NCBI GenBank assembly: GCA_001796335.1
Contig: MGMF01000026.1
Span: forward strand, 1-64,000
Direction: 5' to 3'
Length of the DNA stretch: 64,000 nucleotides
Source: Chloroflexi bacterium GWB2_49_20
GTDB taxonomy: Bacteria > Chloroflexota > Anaerolineae > Anaerolineales > Villigracilaceae
The notes under the pieces were generated by a model that was not told the origin of the DNA, did not search any database, and worked only from the letters and a program-made list of their open reading frames with translations. The position numbers were made by a program, and so were the translations under genes. Below, in pieces: positions 25,769 through 32,273 of this stretch (position 1 is its first letter; the number at the start of each line of letters is the position of its first letter).

Positions 25769-26374
25769 ATGAAATATGCAATTATTGAAAGCGGCGGCAA
25801 GCAGTACAAAGCCGTCGAAGGAGAACGCATTGATGTAGATCGCCTGGCGGTCGAACCCGATGTTGAACTAAAACTGGAGCAAGTGCTCATGCTGGTGGAT
25901 GGGGACAAGGTGACCGTAGGTACACCAACCGTCACTGGAATCAGCGTTTTGGCTAAAGTCGTGCAACATGTTAAAGGCCAGAAACTGACGGTTTTTAAAT
26001 ATCGTCCCAAGAAACGCATTCGAGTCAAGACTGGTCATCGCCAGACCTATACCCGTCTGCTGATCGAACAAGTCGGGGATACCAAGTCTGAAAAAGCTTC
26101 AGCGCTTGAGAAGCCAGCGAAGGTTGAAAAGATCGTGAAGGTTGAAAAAACAACCAAAGCAAAGAAACCAGCGGTTGAGAAGACGGTGAAACCTGTAATA
26201 GCAACCACTGCTAAAAAGGTTGCAACTGTAACCAAGACGGATAAAAAACCAACTGCTAAAAAGGCTACAACAGCGACCAAGACGGTCAAAAAACCGGCCG
26301 CTAAAAAGACTACAACAGCGACCAAGACGGTCAAAAAACCGGCTGTTAAGAAAACTACCAAAACAGAAAAGTAG
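25769..26374 (+). CDS. rplU: 50S ribosomal protein L21 with long Lys/Ala/Thr-rich tail
   Basis: The first 104 residues are a normal L21 (start MKYAIIESGGKQYKAVEGER, end RVKTGHRQTYTRLLIEQVGD). About 97 residues follow, composed almost only of Lys, Ala, Thr, Val and Pro in repeats such as KKPAAKKTTTATKTV, so the protein is about twice the usual size. Such tails resemble histone H1-like or AlgP-like basic tails and may contact rRNA or DNA. The start is ATG 25769 after AGGAGAG. A frame open further upstream, to 25739, is not conserved. The operon order rplU-rpmA is standard. Confidence 0.95.
   Translation: MKYAIIESGGKQYKAVEGERIDVDRLAVEPDVELKLEQVLMLVDGDKVTVGTPTVTGISVLAKVVQHVKGQKLTVFKYRPKKRIRVKTGHRQTYTRLLIEQVGDTKSEKASALEKPAKVEKIVKVEKTTKAKKPAVEKTVKPVIATTAKKVATVTKTDKKPTAKKATTATKTVKKPAAKKTTTATKTVKKPAVKKTTKTEK
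26221..26370 (+). repeat. Imperfect tandem repeats in the rplU tail
   Basis: A unit of about 60 bases encoding ACAACAGCGACCAAGACGG-type sequence occurs in repeated, nearly identical copies (about 26269-26329 and 26309-26369). The copies of GCGACCAAGACGGTCAAAAA are identical. It suggests expansion by slippage or unequal crossing-over and may vary among strains. Confidence 0.7.
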
Positions 26375-26397
26375 TAATTTAGATAAGTGAGGAAAGA

Positions 26398-26658
26398 ATG
26401 GCACATAAAAAAGGTGGCGGTTCAGCCAAAAATGGTAGAGACAGTAATGCCCAGCGTCTGGGCGTAAAGAAATATGCTGGCGAATATGTCCTTTCCGGGA
26501 ATATTATTGTTCGCCAACGTGGAACTCACATTAAACCGGGTTTGAATGTCGGTCTTGGCAAGGATGATACTATTTTTGCAACCAGCGAAGGTGTGGTTGT
26601 TTTTGATATTATCCACGGCCGTAAACGCGTCAATGTAATGCCGGCAGAAGTAAAATAG
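26398..26658 (+). CDS. rpmA: 50S ribosomal protein L27
   Basis: At 86 residues this is a normal-length L27. It begins [20 protein letters not shown] and contains the usual [22 protein letters not shown] and [10 protein letters not shown] segments. L27 reaches toward the peptidyl-transferase centre with its N-terminus. It has no N-terminal extension requiring protease cleavage as found in Firmicutes. It lies 23 bases after rplU and 18 before rpmE. Confidence 0.97.
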   Translation: MAHKKGGGSAKNGRDSNAQRLGVKKYAGEYVLSGNIIVRQRGTHIKPGLNVGLGKDDTIFATSEGVVVFDIIHGRKRVNVMPAEVK

Positions 26659-26676
26659 TAACGAAAGGATTTGAAC

Positions 26677-27144
26677 ATGAAAGAAGGCATTCATCCAACC
26701 TATTTTCCAGATGCCACGGTAACCTGTGCTTGCGGAAATACATGGACAACTGGTTCTACAAAGAAAGAGATTCGGATCGAAATTTGTTCACAATGCCATC
26801 CATTCTTTAGTGGCGAACTACAAAGAATTGTTGACATTGAAGGGCAGGTGGATCGGTTTTATAAGAAATTACAGGCTCGCCAGGATTATGTGGAAGAAAC
26901 TAAAACACGAAAAGAGTCGCGCATATCACCCAAGCGCCCAATTTCTGAACTCGAACTTGGAAAGCGTGCCACAGATGCCCTGGCCGCGGCCAATATCAGC
27001 ATGGTTGGTCAATTTATTGAGAAATTGGCAGAAGGTGAAGATTCTGTATTAGCGATCTCCGGGTTTGGTCGTAAATCATTGATCGATTTTAAGAAGAAAT
27101 TGCGCAGCCTGGGTTATGATATTCCTGAACCAGAAGTGGCATAA
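26677..27144 (+). CDS. rpmE: 50S ribosomal protein L31 fused to an RNA-polymerase alpha-CTD-like domain
   Basis: Residues 1-70 are a zinc-type L31 (KEGIHPTYF, Cys17, Cys19, Cys37, Cys40, then [21 protein letters not shown]). Residues 88-150 are a helix-hairpin-helix unit that closely follows the C-terminal domain of RNA polymerase alpha: [20 protein letters not shown], a middle acidic segment, [20 protein letters not shown]. Normal L31 is about 70 residues; this one is 155. The alpha-CTD contacts promoter DNA and activators, so the addition could link the ribosome to transcription or simply serve as an RNA/DNA-binding tail. The start is ATG 26677; a TTG two codons earlier is possible. Confidence 0.93.
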   Translation: MKEGIHPTYFPDATVTCACGNTWTTGSTKKEIRIEICSQCHPFFSGELQRIVDIEGQVDRFYKKLQARQDYVEETKTRKESRISPKRPISELELGKRATDALAAANISMVGQFIEKLAEGEDSVLAISGFGRKSLIDFKKKLRSLGYDIPEPEVA

Positions 27145-27186
27145 CCATTTTATATCTTGCCTAACAGGCAATTTCAGGTAAACTTA

Positions 27187-27215
27187 GCAGGCAGATGCAT
27201 CATGCGTCTGCCTGC
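27187..27215 (+). terminator. Terminator of the L21-L27-L31 operon
   Basis: A 12-bp stem (27187-27198 with 27204-27215, one A-C mismatch, five-base loop) of sequence GCAGGCAGATGC is followed by CTCTTTATAT. It lies 43 bases after rpmE and fits an intrinsic terminator. Confidence 0.75.
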
Positions 27216-27256
27216 CTCTTTATATAGGTGAGAAGTAACTTCTAATAAAAGAGATA

Positions 27257-27285
27257 TGTGAAAGCGAATATTGCTCGCTTTCACA
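27257..27285. promoter_or_regulatory. Perfect hairpin in the tdk leader
   Basis: TGTGAAAGCGA (27257-27267) pairs perfectly with TCGCTTTCACA (27275-27285) around a seven-base loop. It lies 45 bases upstream of the tdk start, after the operon terminator. It is not followed by a T-run. It may be an operator or an RNA structure. Confidence 0.5.
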
Positions 27286-27330
27286 CCCCAACTTCCCCAA
27301 CATTATTGAGAAGATGCGGTGAGGAAACCC

Positions 27331-27912
27331 ATGAAACATACCAAAGGTTCCATTGAAGTAGTCACAGGATCGATGTTCAGCGGAAAAACAGATGAACTCA
27401 TTCGGCGATTACGGCGTGCCACAATTGCAAGACAGAAAATTCAAGTTTTTAAGCCAGCCATTGATGTGCGCTATGCTGTTGAAAAAGTAACATCGCATGC
27501 TGGACCTGCGTATGATGCCACGCCAATCCAATACGCAAAAGATATCCGGGAAAAACTGGATGCCGATACTACCGTAGTTGGAATCGATGAAGCCCAATTT
27601 TTCGATGATGAAATCCTGTCTGTGACACGCGAGCTGGCTGAACGCGGCTTGCGGGTTATCATAGCCGGGCTGGATACTGATTTTCGGGGAGAACCATTTG
27701 GGAGTATGCCAGTATTGATGGCACAGGCTGAGCGGGTGGATAAAGTTCGGGCGATCTGCATGGTGTGCGGCGAAGAAGCCTGCAGGACGCAGCGACTTGT
27801 TAATAATCAACCGGCAAATTATGATGACCCCGTGGTAATTGTAGGGGCATCTGAGATGTACGAAGCCCGTTGCCGTAAGCACCACAGCGTGCCGAAAAGA
27901 CCTGAAAACTAA
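27331..27912 (+). CDS. tdk: Thymidine kinase
   Basis: This type II (Tdk) thymidine kinase phosphorylates thymidine with ATP for nucleotide salvage. The 193-residue protein has the P-loop [17 protein letters not shown], the Mg-binding VGIDEAQFF, the lid with [13 protein letters not shown], the zinc cysteines CMVCGEEA, and a second Cys pair near the C-terminus (ARCRKHH region), with the YEARCR substrate loop. I chose ATG 27331; a GTG four codons upstream is also possible. It is followed 38 bases later by hpt, another salvage gene. Confidence 0.95.
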   Translation: MKHTKGSIEVVTGSMFSGKTDELIRRLRRATIARQKIQVFKPAIDVRYAVEKVTSHAGPAYDATPIQYAKDIREKLDADTTVVGIDEAQFFDDEILSVTRELAERGLRVIIAGLDTDFRGEPFGSMPVLMAQAERVDKVRAICMVCGEEACRTQRLVNNQPANYDDPVVIVGASEMYEARCRKHHSVPKRPEN

Positions 27913-27950
27913 AATCCAGCCTGAAGTAACGAGTGAATGGAGATATTTAA

Positions 27951-28514
27951 ATGCAAGATTATCGAGAATTCCTTGGCGAAGTATTGATAACAGAAGAGAC
28001 ACTACAAAAACGAGTTGCCGAACTGGCTGCCGAGATCAATCAGGATTATGCAGGTCAAGACCTTGTGTTACTTTGCATTCTTAGAGGCGGCATGGTCTTC
28101 CTGGTGGACCTGATGCGGCAGATCAATGTCCCTCATGAGATTGATATTATGGCTATTTCATCTTATGGCCTGGGCATGCGGGAATCACACGGGAATGTGC
28201 GATTAACCCTTGATTTAAAGATTGATATTCGGAACCGTAATGTCCTTCTCGTGGAAGATATTATTGATAGCGGCAATACCATCGCTTATGTGCTTGAATT
28301 CTTATCCACACGTTTGCCAAAATCATTAAAAGTATGCTCTTTATTAGACAAAGAAGACCGACGCGAAGTAGTTGTTCCAATTCACTACCGCGGCTTTACC
28401 ATCCCGGACAAATATGTATTTGGGTATGGCCTGGATATTGATGAATATTACCGGAACCTGCCCTTCATCGGAGTTGTGGATTTGGATAAATATCAAACTC
28501 CAATCAGGGAATGA
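27951..28514 (+). CDS. hpt: Hypoxanthine phosphoribosyltransferase
   Basis: The 187-residue enzyme salvages hypoxanthine and guanine to IMP and GMP with PRPP. The PRPP loop VLLVEDIIDSGNTIAYVL carries the EDIIDSG motif. LLCILRGGMVFLVDLMR supplies the LRGG cis-peptide loop, and KVCSLLDKEDRRE and YVFGYGLDIDEYYRNLP are the other conserved parts. Its end overlaps the start of the next gene by four bases (ATGA), suggesting coupled translation. Confidence 0.96.
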   Translation: MQDYREFLGEVLITEETLQKRVAELAAEINQDYAGQDLVLLCILRGGMVFLVDLMRQINVPHEIDIMAISSYGLGMRESHGNVRLTLDLKIDIRNRNVLLVEDIIDSGNTIAYVLEFLSTRLPKSLKVCSLLDKEDRREVVVPIHYRGFTIPDKYVFGYGLDIDEYYRNLPFIGVVDLDKYQTPIRE

Positions 28515-30979
28515 TGGAACCCGATAATCCTTCTGAAGAAGAGCTGAATCCTTACTATGGGCGCTGGGTTGCGCTTTTACGCGGTAAGGTTGTCGCACAG
28601 GGAGGTACTCCTGAGCAAGCCCTTCGGGCTGCTCAAAAATCAAGGTATAAAGAAAAACCAGAGATTGTATATATGTCGGGTTTGAATGATTTAAATTTTC
28701 CCCCTCTGTTCGATACCATTCGAAATTTATTGGCGGATGAAGAAGGTGTTTTCCTGGTGGGAGGTGTTGTTCGGGATGTTTTCCTGAAACGCTCGAGCCA
28801 CGACCTGGATTTTGCTGTAAAAAAGAATGCCATTCAATTAGCCAGAAAAGTTGCGGATAAATTGAAGGCTGAATTTTATCCGCTTGATATTGAACGGGAT
28901 ACAGGTCGCGTTCTGATCACCGGACAGAATGGCAGTCGGCAGGCAATCGATTTTGCGGCTTTTCGTGGAGATGACCTGGAAACAGACTTGCGGGGGCGTG
29001 ACTTCACTATTAATGCCATGGCTATTGATCCAAAAAATCTTAGTCTGCACGATCCTCTGGGAGGGTTGTCAGATCTACGCGAAAAATGCTTGCGAGCTTG
29101 CTCTGGATCTTCTTTTAAGGATGACCCTGTAAGAATTTTACGGGCAATACGATTGGCAGCTGCCTTTGGATTCAGAATCCTGCCGGAATCCAGACAGGCT
29201 ATGAAGGACTCGGCAGATCAATTAGCCAAAGTATCACCAGAGCGACAGCGTGATGAACTTTTCAGGATACTGGAAGGACCCAGGCCGGCGATCAGTATCA
29301 AAGCCCTGGATATGTTGGGAGCGTTGGAGCCGGTTTTGCCCGAACTGCTTTCATTGAAGGGAGTCCAGCAGGCACACCCGCATGTTCAGGATGTCTGGTC
29401 GCATACGATGAGCATTATTTCTCACCTGGAGACGATCCTGGCTGCGTTATCAGCTGATTATGAACCTGAGACAGCTTCAGATTATTACCATGGAGTACTG
29501 GTATTAAAAATTGGGCGTTATCGAAAACACCTGTCGGAACACTTATCAAACATTTCAAACAATAATCGTACATGGCGGGAAATCCTTTTTTTCTCGGCGC
29601 TTTATCATGATATAGCCAAGCCGGGAAAATCTGTAACCGGAGTTGAAGGCCACATCCGTTTCTGGGGGCACGAAGATGATGGTGCAGATATTGTGAGTAT
29701 GCGGGCTCACAAACTGGCCTTGAGTAATGATGAAATCAACCGGCTCAGTGTCATCGTGCGAAACCATATGCGCATTCATTTTCATACAAAACGGCTGACA
29801 GATGAAAAGAAACTTCCGACCCGCCGGGCCATCTATCGCTTTTTTCGAGATGTTGGTGAAGCAGGTGTGGATATATGCCTGCTTACTTTGGCTGATTTGT
29901 GGGCAACTTACGAGAATTCCCTACCAGAAGAAACCTGGGTAACCTGCCTGGATGTTGTGCGAATTTTCCTGGAATCATGGTGGGAAAAAAAGACTGAACT
30001 CATCGCTCCACCCCAGCTTATCAGTGGGGTTGACCTGATGCAAGCGCTATCTCTTGAACCCGGACCTGAAGTGGGGCGTTTGTTGGAAGCTGTGCGTGAA
30101 GCCCAGGTGGTTAATGAAGTAAACGACAGTTTGAGTGCTCTCAATTATGCCCGTGATTACCGGGATAAACTACATAAAGGAGAAGTCATGGAATACGCTT
30201 TAGTAAACAATATCAGGTTGGCATTTTTTCAACGTCCCGGCAGTGGGATGCCCATCGTCCTGATACATGGATACCCACTCGATCATACCATCTGGCAACC
30301 CATAATTCCTATTTTGGAGAAAGATGCACATCTAATATTACCAGACCTGCGCGGACACGGCAGCAGTCCAACTCCTGAAGGAACCTATTCGGTTGAGAAT
30401 ATGGCGGATGATATTTCTGGATTATTGGATTTCTTAAGAGTCAGAAAAGCCATTCTTGTTGGACATTCCCTGGGAGGGTATGTTGCCCTAGCGTTTGCAA
30501 ACAAGTACCCTCAAAAATTAAAGGGACTTGGTTTGGTTGCCAGCAAGACGAATGCGGACAACGCTTCACAGAAGGAAGCCCGCCTGAAGGCGATTGCAGA
30601 CATTCAAGTGAATGGTATCGCACCAGTTGCAGATACCATGTCTGCCAAACTTGTGGTAAACCCAAACCTCATGCCTGAATTACACAAATTGATCATGAAA
30701 ATGGACCCTGCAGGTGCAATTGGAGCGTTATATGCAATGGCTGAAAGGGATGACTCTTCAAAAGTGGTTGCGAATTTGAAGATCCCGATAATGGTAGTGG
30801 CTGGGGTTGCTGATGTTTTGATCCCTATTGAAACATCCCGCCAGATGACGAACTTATCTTCAACCAGCACTTACATGGAGCTTGAGGGAGTGGGTCATAT
30901 GCCCATGCTTGAAGCGCCTATTAAAACAGCAGAAGCCATTAATAAGCTTATTAATGAAGGGAATCGATTTAAATTGTGA
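28511..30979 (+). CDS. CCA-adding/poly(A) polymerase-like enzyme with HD domain fused to an alpha/beta hydrolase
   Basis: An 822-residue fusion. Residues 1-50 are a DUF5678-like module (YYGRWVALLRGKVVAQG). Residues 60-330 are a class II CCA-enzyme head (FLVGGVVRDVFLKRSSHDLD with the DxD site, RDFTINAMA, DDPVRILRAIRLAA). An HD domain follows (HTMSIISHLE, LYHDIAKPGK, HEDDGADI). From about residue 560 there is a complete alpha/beta hydrolase (IVLIHGYPLDHTIWQ, DLRGHGSS, VGHSLGGYVAL with nucleophile Ser, GVADVLIP, GVGHMPMLE). Directly before the hydrolase an AAAGGAG precedes an in-frame ATG at 30188, so the hydrolase could also be made separately. This is either a true fusion or two genes that lost a stop codon. 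Confidence 0.85.
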   Translation: MMEPDNPSEEELNPYYGRWVALLRGKVVAQGGTPEQALRAAQKSRYKEKPEIVYMSGLNDLNFPPLFDTIRNLLADEEGVFLVGGVVRDVFLKRSSHDLDFAVKKNAIQLARKVADKLKAEFYPLDIERDTGRVLITGQNGSRQAIDFAAFRGDDLETDLRGRDFTINAMAIDPKNLSLHDPLGGLSDLREKCLRACSGSSFKDDPVRILRAIRLAAAFGFRILPESRQAMKDSADQLAKVSPERQRDELFRILEGPRPAISIKALDMLGALEPVLPELLSLKGVQQAHPHVQDVWSHTMSIISHLETILAALSADYEPETASDYYHGVLVLKIGRYRKHLSEHLSNISNNNRTWREILFFSALYHDIAKPGKSVTGVEGHIRFWGHEDDGADIVSMRAHKLALSNDEINRLSVIVRNHMRIHFHTKRLTDEKKLPTRRAIYRFFRDVGEAGVDICLLTLADLWATYENSLPEETWVTCLDVVRIFLESWWEKKTELIAPPQLISGVDLMQALSLEPGPEVGRLLEAVREAQVVNEVNDSLSALNYARDYRDKLHKGEVMEYALVNNIRLAFFQRPGSGMPIVLIHGYPLDHTIWQPIIPILEKDAHLILPDLRGHGSSPTPEGTYSVENMADDISGLLDFLRVRKAILVGHSLGGYVALAFANKYPQKLKGLGLVASKTNADNASQKEARLKAIADIQVNGIAPVADTMSAKLVVNPNLMPELHKLIMKMDPAGAIGALYAMAERDDSSKVVANLKIPIMVVAGVADVLIPIETSRQMTNLSSTSTYMELEGVGHMPMLEAPIKTAEAINKLINEGNRFKL

Positions 30980-30985
30980 GGGTTA

Positions 30986-31300
30986 TTACTGGGTCACACG
31001 GCCGATGAGAGCAGCCACAGGGGAAACCGGTTCGTAAAAGCACCGGCAACCATGGGTATGTGAGCAGCCTGGAATTGGAAGCACTGGAGCCTCCTCTTTT
31101 GAGTAAGTTTGAAGAACAGCTTGACAGGCCGGGCAGGCGTCAGAATGACCGGATATCCGGATGGCAGTTACATGAGGATTATTCCGGAATCGTTTGAGGG
31201 CACTGGCGGTTTGCGACGAGACGGCAAGGGTGGTTTTACAATTAGGGCATTCAATAGCTGTATCATGTGAAGTTGCATTGCATTTTTCACAGGTTTGCAT
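30986..31300 (-). CDS. Small zinc-ribbon protein
   Basis: A 104-residue protein with an N-terminal CxxC...CxxC zinc ribbon (TCEKCNATSHDTAIECPNCK) and a second pair (ACPACQ), then a His/Cys-rich stretch CSHTHGCRCFYEPV. Such proteins bind zinc and often mediate interactions. No catalytic domain is recognisable. It is convergent with the hydrolase-fusion gene, seven bases from its stop, with no terminator seen between. Confidence 0.75.
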   Translation of the reverse strand: MQTCEKCNATSHDTAIECPNCKTTLAVSSQTASALKRFRNNPHVTAIRISGHSDACPACQAVLQTYSKEEAPVLPIPGCSHTHGCRCFYEPVSPVAALIGRVTQ

Positions 31301-31394
31301 GAAAAGCCTCCACTGCTGAGTGCAAATACTTGATTTAAAGAAAAACGATTGGTATTTTTTACAATACGATTCTTGTTAAGAGTAATTATAAGAC

Positions 31395-31805
31395 TTATAT
31401 GAAAACGTGGGGCACAGGTATCAATATCCCTGCATCCTGTGCGTTTACTCTGCGCGTTAAAGTCTTGAGTCGGGATACCAAGAGTCCACTGGATACCGGT
31501 TTAGTGAGAAAATCATCTGCCCCTGCATCCAAAGCACTAACAATTGTTCCGGGGTTATCCAGGGCTGAAAGGATCAGGATTGGAACGGAGCTGAATTTGC
31601 GAATAGCAGAACAAACTTGCCATCCATCCATATCATGCATCATTAAATCAAGAATGATAACGTTGGGGGATTCGTTTCGGGCTCTTTGTACACCTTCGTC
31701 TCCACAGTTGCATGAAAGGACTTCAAACCCGTTGGTTTTCAGCAAAAGAGAGAGAAGGTCAGTCATTTCTGGATCATCATCAATTACCAATACTTTATTC
31801 TGCAT
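31395..31805 (-). CDS. Standalone response-regulator receiver protein
   Basis: The 136-residue protein is a CheY-like receiver: VLVIDDDPEMTDLL with the acidic pair, VIILDLMMHDMDGWQ with the phosphorylated Asp, ILSALD for the Ser/Thr position, and FLTKPVSSG with the conserved Lys-Pro. A short tail without a DNA-binding domain ends in PVPHVF, so it is a single-domain signal protein whose partner kinase is elsewhere. It lies 94 bases upstream of the zinc-ribbon gene on the same strand. Confidence 0.9.
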   Translation of the reverse strand: MQNKVLVIDDDPEMTDLLSLLLKTNGFEVLSCNCGDEGVQRARNESPNVIILDLMMHDMDGWQVCSAIRKFSSVPILILSALDNPGTIVSALDAGADDFLTKPVSSGLLVSRLKTLTRRVNAQDAGILIPVPHVFI

Positions 31806-32273
31806 ACAGTCTCCATTAATGTATCTGTATTATCCCGCAATCATACGAGAATATACTTTGCAAATGGCTTACAAAATAGATTCTCTTTTAGCACCCCAAG
31901 AAAAATTTATTTCTGAGATCAAGTGCTAATTCTCATCCATCCTTAAAACAGTTAATACAAAATTGATTTAATGGTAAACTCTTCCTTTAGTATGCAATAT
32001 TTTGGATCAATAAAATTTGAATAAGGCGTCGCGAGCCAGCTATTTCGAGCGTGGCGATGTTCCTTGGATCTCCCATTAGTAGGGAGAAAGCACAAGCTGG
32101 TGCCCATTCCCCAAATACCTGGAATATGCCCAAAAAACAGGGAAGAGCAGGGATCTTCGGAAAGACATCCGATTCTTGCATTTTGTTCCCCATGGGCGAA
32201 AGACATTTAATTATATAGATAATCCATGGTTTTTATGAATAACCAAGCCATTATTTCATTTCGGAGGCATAAA
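31806..32273. other. 468-base intergenic spacer with a GC-rich island
   Basis: The spacer is AT-rich except for about 32025-32200, which is markedly richer in GC and holds a hairpin CTCCC (32070-32074) with GGGAG (32082-32086). Small reverse-strand frames of 68 and 84 codons cover this island, but they match no family I know. It may be a small mobile or repeated insertion, or the leader of ppdK. No promoter is clear. Confidence 0.5.

Noticed and set aside
27409-28002. Reverse-strand open frame over tdk and hpt
   Set aside because: It lies antisense to two well supported salvage genes and matches no family.
31952-32206. Reverse-strand open frames of 68-84 codons in the ppdK spacer
   Set aside because: No ribosome-binding site, no recognisable family and overlapping alternatives in two frames; treated as non-coding, with the island itself reported as a composition anomaly.
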